Shown: positions 52,984-61,275, counted from the first letter of the stretch. The stretch is DNA of 64,000 bases from Desulfovibrio subterraneus (GCF_013340285.1 NZ_BLVO01000016.1:124001-188000), one strand, 5' to 3'. Numbers and translations are program-made. Notes: generated by a model not told the origin, from the sequence alone.

Positions 52984-53538
52984 CTACTTCATCTGGGCGG
53001 CAACGTGGTCGGCACCGGCCTGCAGTGCGTCCGCGTTCTTGGGGATGAGGTGGCTGTAGTGCGAGCTGATGACGGAGGTGAGGGATTTCTTCACCACGTC
53101 CAGCGGCACCGCGCCCGTGGCCTGCACGTAGCCGCCGAGGGCGACCATGTTGGCCATGCGGGTGTTGCCGAGCTTGTCGGCGATTTCGTTGGCGGGCACG
53201 GCAAAGGTCTTCACGCGGGCTTCGGCAAGGGATGCGTCCACCAGCGAGGAGTTGATGATCTGCACGCCGCCGTCCTGCATGCGGGGCTGGAACTTGTCCA
53301 TGGAGGGCTGGTTCATCACGATCAGCGACTTGGGGCGCTGGATGATGGGCGAACCGATGTCCTCGGAAGAGATAACCACGGTGCAGTTGGCGGTGCCGCC
53401 GCGCATTTCCGGTCCGTATACGGGGATGTAGGTCACTTCCAGACCGGCTTCCATGCCTGCGTATGCCAGCAGGTTACCGATCAGCATGACACCCTGTCCG
53501 CCGAAACCGGCGATGATGACGTCCTGATAGAGGCTCAT
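52984..53538 (-). CDS. 2-oxoacid:ferredoxin oxidoreductase, gamma subunit
   Basis: The 184-residue subunit has the family opening VIIAGFGGQGVMLIGNLLAYAG and the VYGPEMRGGTANCTVVIS segment. It completes a four-subunit CoA-dependent enzyme that decarboxylates a 2-oxoacid and reduces ferredoxin. A GGAGG site fixes the ATG at 53538, which shares one base with the beta-subunit stop (TAATG). It is the last gene of the unit. The substrate (2-oxoglutarate or a branched-chain 2-oxoacid) cannot be told from this subunit. Confidence 0.9.
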   Translation of the reverse strand: MSLYQDVIIAGFGGQGVMLIGNLLAYAGMEAGLEVTYIPVYGPEMRGGTANCTVVISSEDIGSPIIQRPKSLIVMNQPSMDKFQPRMQDGGVQIINSSLVDASLAEARVKTFAVPANEIADKLGNTRMANMVALGGYVQATGAVPLDVVKKSLTSVISSHYSHLIPKNADALQAGADHVAAQMK

Positions 53539-54326
53539 TATTTGTCCTCCTTGCTCTCGGAGCATTCGCAGCCGCCTTCAGCGGTTACGTCTTTGTATAC
53601 GCCGAGCGGGAAGTAGGGGATCATTTCGTCGGTGATGCGCTTGTTGGCGGCAACGGCATCCATGCGCCAGTTGGTGGGGCAGCCGGAAAGCAGTTCCACG
53701 AAACCGAAGCCGATACCCTGCTGCTGCACTTCAAACGCCTTGCGGATGGCCTTTTTGGCGCGGCGGATGTTCTTCACGCTGTCCAGAGAGGCGCGTTCGC
53801 AGTATGCGGTGCCGCCAAGGCCGCCGATGATCTCGCTCATGCGGATGGGCGAGCCTTCACGGTCGGCGCAGCGGCCGCCGGGGCAGGTGGTGGTCTTCTG
53901 GCCGATAAGCGTGGTGGGGGCCATCTGGCCGCCGGTCATGCCGTATACGGTGTTGTTCACGAAGACCACGGAGATGCGCTCGCCGCGGTTGGCGGCGTGC
54001 ACGATTTCGGCCATGCCGATGGAGGCAAGGTCGCCGTCACCCTGATAGGTGAATACGAACTTGTCCTTGCGTGCACGCTTGAGGCCGGTGGCAACCGCTG
54101 GGGCGCGGCCATGGGGCGCTTCAACGGCGTCCACGTTCAGGTAGTTGTAGATGAACACCGAACAGCCGATGGAGCCTACGCACAGCGTTTCGTCCACAAG
54201 GCCCATTTCGGTGAGCACTTCGCCCACAAGGCGGTGTGCAATGCCGTGATGACAGCCGGGGCAGTAATGCGTAGGCCGGTCGATCATTATTTCGGGAGCT
54301 TCGAATGCGATTTGTTCTGCTGACAT
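53538..54326 (-). CDS. 2-oxoacid:ferredoxin oxidoreductase, beta subunit (TPP-binding)
   Basis: The 262-residue subunit binds thiamine diphosphate: HYCPGCHHGIAHRL, GSIGCSVFIYNYLN, the GDGDLASIGMAEIVHAANRG Mg-TPP motif and NNTVYGMTGGQMAPTT. Cys pairs near the start could hold a cluster. The C-terminus ends in a short Cys/Ser/Glu/Lys tail (GGCECSESKEDK) that is not obviously structured. It lies three bases from the alpha gene and overlaps the gamma gene by one base. Confidence 0.92.
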   Translation of the reverse strand: MSAEQIAFEAPEIMIDRPTHYCPGCHHGIAHRLVGEVLTEMGLVDETLCVGSIGCSVFIYNYLNVDAVEAPHGRAPAVATGLKRARKDKFVFTYQGDGDLASIGMAEIVHAANRGERISVVFVNNTVYGMTGGQMAPTTLIGQKTTTCPGGRCADREGSPIRMSEIIGGLGGTAYCERASLDSVKNIRRAKKAIRKAFEVQQQGIGFGFVELLSGCPTNWRMDAVAANKRITDEMIPYFPLGVYKDVTAEGGCECSESKEDK

Positions 54327-54329
54327 GGC

Positions 54330-55391
54330 TTACCTCCCCAGACGCGCCAGGATGGGCTCTACGAAGTCGTCGGAACCGGGCAGGTTGCCCGGCATGTGGC
54401 CGTGGAAGTCCGAGTCGCCGTACTTGCGGATGGACAGGCGGACATCTTCCACCATCTGGCCGCAGTTGTGCTCGATGGTAAGGAACTTCTTGCCAGCTTT
54501 GGCGAGATCTTCCAGTACCTTGGCGGGGAAGGGGTACAGGGTGAGGGGACGAACAAGACCCACCTTGTGGCCTTCTGCACGCAGTCTGCGGATGGAGGAC
54601 TTCACGATACGGCCGATGGAGCCATAGGCCACCACGACCAGTTCGGCATCATCGCAGGCGAACACGTCGGCGCGGGCTTCTGACTGCAGAGCTTCGTACT
54701 TCTGCTGCAGGCGGATGTTCTGCTCGGCAAGGGCGCCGTCTTCAAGGAACAGGGACTTCAGCAGGCGCTTTTCACGGTTGACAGCACCGCTGAGGCACCA
54801 GTCTTCCACGCCGTAGTTGTTGATGTTTTCAGGAGTCCAGGGGGTGACCGGTTCCTTCATCTGGCCGACAATGGCATCGCCGAGCACCAGAACGGGGTTG
54901 CGGTATTTGAAGGCAAGGTCAAAGGCTTCGATCATCATGTCGTACCCTTCCTGGCAGGTGCCGGGGGCAAGCACGATGGTGCGGTAGTCGCCATGACCGC
55001 CCCCGCGGGTGGACTGGAAATAGTCGCCCTGCGAGGAGCCGATGTCGCCGAGACCGGGGCCGCCGCGGTTGATGTTCACGATGACACCGGGAAGGTCGGA
55101 GCCTGCCATGTAGGAAATGGCTTCCTGCATGAGCGAAATGCCCGGCGAGGAAGAGGTGGTCATGGCGCGGACACCGCCGGAAGCGGCACCGAGCAGCATG
55201 TTGGCGGAAGCCACTTCGGATTCTGCCTGCACAAACTCACCGCCCACGGCGGGAAGTTCGGTAGACAGGAATTCGGGAATATCGTTCTGGGGGGTGATGG
55301 GATAGCCGAAGTAGCACTTCAGACCGGCGGCCAGAGCACCTCGGGATATGGCCTCGTTCCCCTTGATGAAAATACGCTTGTTATCGGCCAT
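54330..55391 (-). CDS. 2-oxoacid:ferredoxin oxidoreductase, alpha subunit
   Basis: The 353-residue subunit carries the pyrimidine-binding and transketolase C-terminal domains. Motifs include GNEAISRGALAAGLKCYFGY, YPITPQNDIPEFL, EVASANMLLGAASGGVRAM, SSPGISLMQEAISYMAG and a late GLVRPLTLYPFP. Together with the ferredoxin-like delta gene two bases upstream and beta and gamma downstream, it forms a delta-alpha-beta-gamma operon typical of KorA/VorB-type enzymes in sulfate reducers and archaea. Confidence 0.92.
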   Translation of the reverse strand: MADNKRIFIKGNEAISRGALAAGLKCYFGYPITPQNDIPEFLSTELPAVGGEFVQAESEVASANMLLGAASGGVRAMTTSSSPGISLMQEAISYMAGSDLPGVIVNINRGGPGLGDIGSSQGDYFQSTRGGGHGDYRTIVLAPGTCQEGYDMMIEAFDLAFKYRNPVLVLGDAIVGQMKEPVTPWTPENINNYGVEDWCLSGAVNREKRLLKSLFLEDGALAEQNIRLQQKYEALQSEARADVFACDDAELVVVAYGSIGRIVKSSIRRLRAEGHKVGLVRPLTLYPFPAKVLEDLAKAGKKFLTIEHNCGQMVEDVRLSIRKYGDSDFHGHMPGNLPGSDDFVEPILARLGR

Positions 55392-55393
55392 GG

Positions 55394-55621
55394 CTATTTC
55401 TTCTCCTTCTTCTCGCGGTACACTTTGATCGCAAGATCAGGGCATATCAACGCACAGGACGTACAGCCCGTACATTTTTCCATGTCCTCTTCCTTGACCT
55501 CTGCCACCTTGTAGCCCTGCTTGTTGAAGCGGGCCGACTGGCAGATGATCTCCTTGGGGCATACGGTCGTACAGAGAAGGCACCCCTTGCACCTCTCATC
55601 TCTAAACTCTACCCGTGCCAT
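55394..55621 (-). CDS. 2-oxoacid:ferredoxin oxidoreductase, delta (2x[4Fe-4S]) subunit
   Basis: A 75-residue ferredoxin-like subunit with two cluster motifs, CKGCLLCTTVCP (about 12-23) and CTGCTSCALICP (about 50-61), separated by a linker. It passes electrons from the TPP site to free ferredoxin. A GAGGTG site seven bases upstream fixes the ATG at 55621. It leads the operon and is followed by the alpha gene after two bases. Confidence 0.93.
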   Translation of the reverse strand: MARVEFRDERCKGCLLCTTVCPKEIICQSARFNKQGYKVAEVKEEDMEKCTGCTSCALICPDLAIKVYREKKEKK

Positions 55622-55698
55622 TCGTAACACCTCTGGGTTAAGGATGTTGCCTTGCCCTGCAGGCGGGCGATACCGCGAGTTGCGGCATATTCAGGCCG

Positions 55699-55715
55699 TA
55701 CGGTTCTACACCGTA
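55699..55715. promoter_or_regulatory. Small inverted repeat upstream of the oxidoreductase operon
   Basis: TACGG and CCGTA flank TTCTACA, about 80 bases upstream of the delta-subunit start. On the minus strand it overlaps a possible -10 (TAGAAC) placed 17 bases from TTGAAT, so it could be an operator. The rest of the 306-base gap (55622-55927) holds no gene. Confidence 0.3.
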
Positions 55716-55927
55716 ACCGTGCCTGATTCAATCGCCTAAGCCCGCCCTGCGCACGGCGTGTTGTTACTGGAATCCCGATGGGCCAGTTCCCGTTGATCGC
55801 GCATCCGTCGTCGCTGCCTTGGCCGTGCGGCTGCGGGGCGTGCCCCGCATCAGTGTGAGCACTGTCTGTGCCACACTATCAGCAACAAAGCATCCGTCTT
55901 AGATTTGGCGGTTGCCCCGGCATCTGT

Positions 55928-57064
55928 CTACAGAAGCAGCATGGAATCGCCGTAGCTGAAGACCCTGAAGCCCTTGCTCAGTGCCTCGGCATATGCCTTG
56001 AGCACCCGCTCGCGACCGGCGAACGCGCTTATCATCATGAGGAGGGATGACTCCGGCAGATGAAAGTTTGTGATCACGTGGTCCGCCACCTTAAACGCAA
56101 ATCCGGGATAAATAAAGATGTCAGTCCACCCTCTGAACGGGGCAATTTTGCCGGTTTGCGCAAAGGCTCCTTCCAGCACGCGGGTGGAGGTTGTGCCCAC
56201 GGTCACCACGGGGCGGCCTTCGGCTTTGGCAGCGGCAATGGTGGCTGCGGCCTCCGGTGTGATCTCTATGAATTCCTTGTGCATGGAATGCTCACGGATG
56301 TCGGGGCAGCGCACGGGGCTGAAGGTGCCGTAGCCCACGTAGAGCGTGACCTCTGCCCAGCGGAAGCCGCGTTCGGCTAGGCGGGTGCGCAGGTCATCCG
56401 TGAAATGCAGGCCCGCAGTGGGGGCCGCCACGGAGCCGAGCTGTTCTTCTTTGGCGTAGACAGTCTGGTAGCGGTCTTTGTCGGCTGCGTCGTCTTCGCG
56501 CTTGATGTAGGGGGGCAGGGGCAGGTGACCCTGCGAAAGAAAATGCTGCTTCAGGTCGCCACGCCAGAAAAGCCGCACAACGCATTTGCCGAACTCGCCG
56601 GGTTCCGCCACTTCCAGCCGGAAGTCGTCGTTGAAGGTCACTTCGCCGCCCGGCTTTACCCGTTTGGACATGCGCAGCAGGCCTTCCACAACAGCGGTCT
56701 GCCAACCGGAGTCCTGTGCGGGAGCCGGTTGCGGCTCGATGAGCGGAAGCGGGGAGAGCATGAGAAATTCCACCCTGCCGCCGGAAGGGCGCGAGCCGAA
56801 GATGCGCGCAGGCAACACCTTTGAATTGTTGACCACCAGCAGGGCGTTTTCCGGCAGATAGTCGGCCAGATCGGCAAACATGGCTGCCGTGTTGCGGCCC
56901 GAAGCGCGGTTGACCACAAACAGCCGCGATGCTCCCCGCTTGTCCGCAGGGTGCTGTGCTATCTGGTTTTCCGGCAGTTCATAGGTGTATGAAGCGAGAG
57001 CAAAATCGGGCGGAATATTCGCCGCACTCTCTGCAGTGGGTGTGTTGCTGGTGTCTTGTGCCAT
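55928..57064 (-). CDS. queA: S-adenosylmethionine:tRNA ribosyltransferase-isomerase
   Basis: Adds the epoxycyclopentane precursor to 7-aminomethyl-deazaguanine in tRNA during queuosine synthesis. The roughly 378-residue protein has the family motifs YELPENQIAQHPADKRGASRL, VNNSKVLPARIFG, SVAAPTAGLHFT, ITPEAAATIAAAKAEGRP and ITNFHLPESSLLMMISAFAG. An unconserved N-terminal tail of about 25 residues precedes the first motif. No good ribosome site is seen for the ATG at 57064 or 57085. No other queuosine gene is adjacent. Confidence 0.95.
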   Translation of the reverse strand: MAQDTSNTPTAESAANIPPDFALASYTYELPENQIAQHPADKRGASRLFVVNRASGRNTAAMFADLADYLPENALLVVNNSKVLPARIFGSRPSGGRVEFLMLSPLPLIEPQPAPAQDSGWQTAVVEGLLRMSKRVKPGGEVTFNDDFRLEVAEPGEFGKCVVRLFWRGDLKQHFLSQGHLPLPPYIKREDDAADKDRYQTVYAKEEQLGSVAAPTAGLHFTDDLRTRLAERGFRWAEVTLYVGYGTFSPVRCPDIREHSMHKEFIEITPEAAATIAAAKAEGRPVVTVGTTSTRVLEGAFAQTGKIAPFRGWTDIFIYPGFAFKVADHVITNFHLPESSLLMMISAFAGRERVLKAYAEALSKGFRVFSYGDSMLLL

Positions 57065-57117
57065 GGTATTCGTGAGTAATAACATTGAAAAGTGTTGTAA
57101 AAAAACAAGTTGGGAAT

Positions 57118-57146
57118 TTGCAGTTTGCTCCGCAATCCGTTAGTAA
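57118..57146 (+). promoter_or_regulatory. Possible sigma70 promoter for the lipoprotein-coaBC run
   Basis: TTGCAG and TAGTAA are separated by 17 bases and lie about 80 bases upstream of the lipoprotein start, in the divergent gap with queA. Confidence 0.35.
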
Positions 57147-57227
57147 GGGCTAGCGATGATGCTGTACCTTCGGCAAGGCCGTGCGTACACCCGATTCGTT
57201 CAAGACTCAATAATAAAGGAGTTACGA

Positions 57228-57794
57228 ATGCGAACCAAACTTCTCGCCCTGCTTATGGTGTTGGGCATCGCTGTCACCGGTTGTACCGGCTCGACGTTCT
57301 CTTCTGGTTCCGGTTCCGATCCCGTGGAAGGTACTGTGTCCGGTTCTGCCGCGCAGAAATTCCGCTATGTTGACTATGACGACATCTTCATTCCCAATGA
57401 GATGACCCTCAAAAACGATGAGTCCTTTTTCATCGGCACCGGCTCTGATAAGCTGGGACTGATGTACTTTACCGGCCGCGTTGAGTTCCGCTCGCTTGCG
57501 ACCACCCTTATTGCCAACATGGGCAACGACGGCTGGACTCTGAACTTCAACTTTGTTTCTTCTCCCCGCAGTGTGCTTATCTTCAGCAAGGCGACCCGTT
57601 TCTGTGTCATGAAGATTGAAGACGGTACCACCAAGACGGCACTGTCTGTTGACGTGTATCCCATTAACGGGCAGGAGCGGACGTTCCGTCCCGTGATTCA
57701 GCCTTCCATGGGCAGCGGCGGTGGCATCAATGTGGCCCCGAGCCGTCCGTCAGGCGAATCTGCACCTCTCAAAGAAGAAGGATTAAGCCAGTAG
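57228..57794 (+). CDS. Putative lipoprotein
   Basis: A 188-residue protein with a lipoprotein signal (LGIAVTGCTG, Cys19). A Ser/Gly-rich linker (about 20-45) and a compact beta-rich domain (about 50-150) follow, with RVEFRSLATTLIANMGNDGW and SVLIFSKATRFCVMKI, then a Pro/Ser/Gly tail. I do not recognise a named family. A strong AAAGGAGTTACGA site fixes the ATG at 57228. Its stop TAG shares the last base with the GTG start of coaBC, so the two are translationally coupled despite unrelated roles. Confidence 0.8.
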   Translation: MRTKLLALLMVLGIAVTGCTGSTFSSGSGSDPVEGTVSGSAAQKFRYVDYDDIFIPNEMTLKNDESFFIGTGSDKLGLMYFTGRVEFRSLATTLIANMGNDGWTLNFNFVSSPRSVLIFSKATRFCVMKIEDGTTKTALSVDVYPINGQERTFRPVIQPSMGSGGGINVAPSRPSGESAPLKEEGLSQ

Positions 57795-59002
57795 TGCTTA
57801 CCCACCTCTCGTTCAAAGGCTTTCTCGGCAGGCGTCTGCAGCTTGGCGTGTGCGGCTCCATTGCCGCCTACAAGGCGCTTGATCTGGTCCGCATGTTCCG
57901 TGACACAGGCACGGATGTGGGCGCAACCCTGACCGACTCTGCCCGTCAATTCGTGACGCCCCTGAGCTTTGAAGCGCTGGGGGCCTCTCCCGTGTTTTCC
58001 GCCATGTATCCGGTTGGTGATGATGTCTTCGGGCATCTCACCCCCGGTGAGGCGGCACACGCCATGCTCATTGCACCGGCTACCGCATCCACGCTTGCGC
58101 GTCTTGCCAACGGCCTTGCCGATGACATGCTCAGCTGTCAGGCGCTGGCCTTTCCCAAGCCGCTGGTCATTGCGCCGGCCATGAACCCGCGCATGTGGCA
58201 CAATGCCGCCACGCAGGCCAACTGGGAAACTCTGAAGGCCCGTGGACATGTGTGCATAGAGCCGGGCTGCGGACGCACCGCCTGCATGGAAGAGGGCAGG
58301 GGCAGACTTGCCGATCTGAACGAGATTTTCCTCTATGGCCTGCGCGCGCTTACGCCGCAGGACATGGCGGGCCAGACCGTGATGATCACCCTTGGACCCA
58401 CCCGTGAGAAGTGGGACGGGGTGCGCTTCTGGTCCAACCCGTCATCGGGTACCATGGGCGCCTGCTTTGCCGTTGCCGCATGGCTGCGCGGAGCCACCGT
58501 GCATGCGGTGACCGGTCCCGGCACGCCGTGGCTGCCCTCCATGATCAGCAGATACGACGTAACCTCTGCCAAAGAGATGTTCGAAGCGGCGGAAGGGCTG
58601 TGGCCGACGATGGATATCGGCGTGTTCACGGCGGCCGTGGCGGACTTTTCTCCCATTCCCTTCGGTGACGAGAAGTTCAAGAAGGGGGCGGAGGAACTGG
58701 TGGTGCGTTTTGCCTCCACCACGGATATTCTCAAGACCCTTGGCGCGGCAAAGAAGGAAGGGCAGCGTATTGTCGGCTTTGCCGCCGAGACCAGCTCCAT
58801 GCAGGAAAACGCGCTGAAGAAGCTGCGCGCCAAGAATGCGGACATGGTTGTGGGGAATATTGTCGGCCGTGCGGATTCCGGTTTTCAATCGCCCACGAAC
58901 GAGGTATTTGTCACCGACCGTAACGGGCGGCAGGAAGAATGGCCTGTGCAGCCCAAAACCGAAGTGGCTTGGAGAGTGCTCGATTGGCTCCTGCAGTTGT
59001 AA
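57794..59002 (+). CDS. coaBC: Bifunctional phosphopantothenoylcysteine decarboxylase/ligase
   Basis: Two consecutive steps of coenzyme A synthesis: CoaB joins cysteine to phosphopantothenate and CoaC decarboxylates the product with FMN. The 402-residue length is normal. CoaC (about 1-190) has GVCGSIAAYKALDLV, the catalytic His in FGHLTPGE, PAMNPRMW and the TACMEEGRGR lid Cys. CoaB has GPTREKWDGVRFWSNPSSG and FTAAVADFSP. Two unusual changes are seen: the usual PATANT Asn is Ser (PATAST), and SSGKMG reads SSGTMG. The start is GTG, overlapping the lipoprotein stop. Confidence 0.92.
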   Translation: MLTHLSFKGFLGRRLQLGVCGSIAAYKALDLVRMFRDTGTDVGATLTDSARQFVTPLSFEALGASPVFSAMYPVGDDVFGHLTPGEAAHAMLIAPATASTLARLANGLADDMLSCQALAFPKPLVIAPAMNPRMWHNAATQANWETLKARGHVCIEPGCGRTACMEEGRGRLADLNEIFLYGLRALTPQDMAGQTVMITLGPTREKWDGVRFWSNPSSGTMGACFAVAAWLRGATVHAVTGPGTPWLPSMISRYDVTSAKEMFEAAEGLWPTMDIGVFTAAVADFSPIPFGDEKFKKGAEELVVRFASTTDILKTLGAAKKEGQRIVGFAAETSSMQENALKKLRAKNADMVVGNIVGRADSGFQSPTNEVFVTDRNGRQEEWPVQPKTEVAWRVLDWLLQL

Positions 59003-59910
59003 CAATAGCTGAATCGCTGCGTCCGTGGCGGAACGCAGGGCTTGAGTTCGTGTTCGATGAACACGGACTTTTTGCTGCTGCGTCTGAACACGAAGCGGCT
59101 CAGCCTGCTCAGCCAGCTCAACAGGTTCAGCAGGGACGCCCGTCTTATCAGCCCTCCGGCCAGCCTTCCGGCCAAACGTCCGGCCCAATGTCCGGCCAGC
59201 AGTCGGGGCAGGCCTATGGTCAGCCACCCGCGCAATATTCGTCACAGGCGCAGCCTTCGCATGCGCAGGCCTATGCCGCACGCCAGAAGGCCGCACAGAA
59301 TCAGGCTCCGCGAACCCAGTCGGCCCCCGCGCAGGGCGGTCAGGCTGCCGCACGTGGGCAGCAGCCCGCAGGCAATGTGCGGGCCATGGGCACCAGCGGG
59401 CTTGCCGTGCATCCCACCTCGCAGCCTCCGGAACAGTGGCCAGCCCAGTGGCAGGCCATGTGGGGCAAGGTGAAGTCGCCCAGTGCCGTGGTCTGGACTT
59501 ACTGGAGTCTCGGCGACGACCTGAGCGGCAGAGCCAACGCTGAACGCGGCGCACTGCTGCGCAAGATCATCGGTTCGCTGCAGTTGCCTGCCGGTTCCAG
59601 CGCATTCTGGCCTGTATCTCTGCCCGAAGTCGCGGCCACTGCCGAATCGGACGCAGGCAGTGAACTCATTGCCGCGCCGGAAATCTTTCTTGCGGGTCTG
59701 CGCCGCGTGCGCCCCCGCTACTGCATCACGTTCGGGTCCAAGGCCCTGCGCACCTTTGCGCCTGATCTCGGCCTTGCCCCCTACACCTTCACCCAGTTTC
59801 TGGGACACCGCCTCATCGCCCTGCCGGATATCGACATCCTGCTCAAGAATCAGGGTACCGTTCCCGCAGTCATCGCCTTCCTGAAGACCGCCGTTACATT
59901 GCGGGGCTAG
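58939..59910 (+). CDS. Unrecognised protein with Gln/Pro/Ser/Gly linker
   Basis: A protein of up to 323 residues. An N-terminal segment of about 50 residues is followed by a long disordered linker (about 55-155) rich in Gln, Ala, Pro, Ser and Gly, partly encoded by a 12-bp tandem repeat. A folded C-terminal domain (about 165-323) carries WTYWSLGDDLSG, LPAGSSAFWP, RPRYCITFGSKALRTF and LGHRLIALPDIDILL. That pattern recalls a uracil-DNA-glycosylase-like fold, but no catalytic motif is certain. The ATG at 58939 has AGGAAGA and overlaps coaBC. A TTG at 58984 with GGAGAG is an alternative. Confidence 0.65.
   Translation: MACAAQNRSGLESARLAPAVVTIAESLRPWRNAGLEFVFDEHGLFAAASEHEAAQPAQPAQQVQQGRPSYQPSGQPSGQTSGPMSGQQSGQAYGQPPAQYSSQAQPSHAQAYAARQKAAQNQAPRTQSAPAQGGQAAARGQQPAGNVRAMGTSGLAVHPTSQPPEQWPAQWQAMWGKVKSPSAVVWTYWSLGDDLSGRANAERGALLRKIIGSLQLPAGSSAFWPVSLPEVAATAESDAGSELIAAPEIFLAGLRRVRPRYCITFGSKALRTFAPDLGLAPYTFTQFLGHRLIALPDIDILLKNQGTVPAVIAFLKTAVTLRG
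59151..59234 (+). repeat. 12-bp coding tandem repeat (QPSG units)
   Basis: Units cagccctccggc, cagccttccggc, caaacgtccggc, ccaatgtccggc, cagcagtcgggg, caggcctatggt and cagccacccgcg follow at a 12-base period and encode Gln-x-Ser-Gly tetrapeptides in the linker. Confidence 0.75.
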
Positions 59911-59955
59911 GGCGGGTCGATTTTCGCCACCTCTCTTTCGTACAGGAGTTGCGTC

Positions 59956-60438
59956 ATGTCATCCGATCTGAAAAAGAGCGCCCAGAAGGTGCAGCAGGCA
60001 CTGGATGCCTTCGGGTTTGAGCTGCGCGTAAAGGAATTTTCCGAATCCACCCGCACCTCGCAGGAGGCCGCAGACGCCATCGGCTGCACTGTGGGGCAGA
60101 TTGCCAAGTCGCTGATCTTCAAAGGCAAGGATTCACAGTCGCCCATTCTGGTCATTGCCAGCGGAGCGAACAGGGTGAATGAAAAGGCTGTGAAGGCGCA
60201 TCTGGGCGAGAAGCTGGAAAAGGCCGATGCAGCGTTCGTGCTGGAACACACCGGCTACGCCATTGGCGGCATTCCGCCTGTGGGGCATGCCACGGCCATT
60301 ACCACCATCGTGGATGAAGATTTATTGCAGTATGAGGAAATATGGGCTGCGGCAGGTACGCCCAATTCCGTATTCCGCCTTACCCCGCAGATATTGGTGG
60401 AGATGACCAAAGGGGCAGTGCTGGAAGTGAAGAAGTAG
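59956..60438 (+). CDS. YbaK/EbsC-family aminoacyl-tRNA deacylase-like protein
   Basis: The 160-residue protein has the YbaK fold that hydrolyses wrongly charged tRNA (Cys-tRNA-Pro or Ala-tRNA-Pro). Family landmarks are TSQEAADAIGCTVGQIAKSLIFKG with the catalytic-type Lys, SGANRVNEKAVKAHLG, GYAIGGIPPVGHA and the C-terminal AAGTPNSVFRLTPQILVEMT. A 15-base AGGAG-like site upstream supports the ATG. Its 3' end is duplicated downstream at 61186-61273, with a slightly different last codon and stop. Confidence 0.9.
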   Translation: MSSDLKKSAQKVQQALDAFGFELRVKEFSESTRTSQEAADAIGCTVGQIAKSLIFKGKDSQSPILVIASGANRVNEKAVKAHLGEKLEKADAAFVLEHTGYAIGGIPPVGHATAITTIVDEDLLQYEEIWAAAGTPNSVFRLTPQILVEMTKGAVLEVKK

Positions 60439-60474
60439 CTAAAATCAAAGGGCAGCCTCAGGTTAATGACGAAG

Positions 60475-60608
60475 CTTTGTTTTCAGTAAAACCAAATTTC
60501 CGTTAAGCCGGAGCTGAAGTTCAAAAACGGATTTTCATCGCTTATACGAGGTGCAGGAACGTTAGGTTCCTGCCCGGCGGGGCCAAATTATACCAGAAAT
60601 GACTTTGT
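60475..60608 (+). repeat. Dispersed 134-bp repeat, copy B
   Basis: Ungapped match to 32676-32809, about 81% by eye. In this copy the core hairpin is perfect (GCAGGAAC, loop GTTAG-type, GTTCCTGC), and a second possible stem TCCGTT / AACGGA lies upstream. Like copy A it sits in the same orientation between convergent genes, just before a terminator hairpin. It lies inside the variable ybaK-nitrilase region. Confidence 0.75.
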
Positions 60609-60618
60609 AAGCAGTCTG

Positions 60619-60646
60619 AAAGGGCAGCCGGTGACGGCTGCCTTTT
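60619..60646. terminator. Bidirectional terminator between the repeat and the cupin gene
   Basis: The stem GGCAGCCG / CGGCTGCC with a GTGA loop is flanked by AAA and TTTT. It ends the leftward cupin gene and could end a plus-strand transcript of the dispersed repeat. Confidence 0.78.
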
Positions 60647-60652
60647 GTTGTA

Positions 60653-60994
60653 TCAATCCACAATGAACAGCTTTGCACCCTTCTCCGTATAGGATTGGTG
60701 CGCTTCAGCCTGATCTGCCACCTGATAGCTCATGCCGGATTTCAGGATGAAAACACGGCCGTCGTCCAGCGTGGTTTCAAGCTCGCCTTCCAGACAGAGC
60801 AGAATATGCCCCTTGCTGCACCAATGGTCAGCACGATACCCCGCAGAATACTCCACCATGCGAACGCGGATTTCGTTGCCCTGTTCGCCGAAGAGACGGG
60901 TGCGCCAATAAGCAACGCCGGTGTCTCCCTTGTGTTCAGTACGTTCAGCCGAGTCCCAATCCGTTACGCCGAAAGGAATGTTCTGCATCTTCAT
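60653..60994 (-). CDS. Small cupin-fold protein (DHCW-motif type)
   Basis: A 113-residue single-domain cupin. The metal-site segment YRADHWCSKGHILLCLEG and the later GMSYQVADQAEAH strand give the two cupin motifs, and the DHWC run is characteristic of this small family of unknown function. AAGGTG upstream fixes the ATG at 60994. It is the cargo of the left half of the duplicated ybaK-nitrilase region, with a terminator on its downstream side. There is no signal peptide. The substrate is unknown. Confidence 0.8.
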   Translation of the reverse strand: MKMQNIPFGVTDWDSAERTEHKGDTGVAYWRTRLFGEQGNEIRVRMVEYSAGYRADHWCSKGHILLCLEGELETTLDDGRVFILKSGMSYQVADQAEAHQSYTEKGAKLFIVD

Positions 60995-61071
60995 GGTGTC
61001 ACCTTGATACGGTTGCAATCCGGTTGTTGTAAAAATTAGGAGGGCCTATCCGTTGGGGGTGTGCCTTGAAC

Positions 61072-61188
61072 CTACAGCGCCATTACTTCAACTGTAATTT
61101 TCCACCCATCCCCATCCCTTTCCGCCATTACCAACGCATCTTCCTTGGCACCTGCGGCATGGTACTGCCCGTCAGGTGTCCAGATGGC
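61072..61188 (-). pseudogene. Duplicated 3' end of the nitrilase-family gene
   Basis: About 112 bases (61077-61188) match 62035-62146 with three differences by eye. It reads leftward in the same frame as the last 37-38 codons of the nitrilase-like gene but ends Val-Met-Ala-Leu-stop instead of Val-Met-Ala-Pro-Leu-Pro-stop, so it looks like a true 3' end of another allele. It has no start of its own and joins the ybaK fragment at a shared GGC. Confidence 0.85.
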
Positions 61189-61273
61189 AGGCACGCCCAA
61201 TTCCGTATTCCGCCTTACCCCGCAGATATTGGTGGAGATGACCAAAAGGGCAGTGTTGGAAGTGAAGAGATAA
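61186..61273 (+). pseudogene. Duplicated 3' end of the ybaK-like gene
   Basis: About 85 bases match 60351-60436 with only a few differences. The frame AGTPNSVFRLTPQILVEMTK is kept, then Arg replaces Gly, and the end is Val-Lys-Arg-TAA instead of Val-Lys-Lys-TAG. It is a bare 3' fragment, directly followed by the convergent HNH gene. Confidence 0.85.
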
Positions 61274-61275
61274 GA

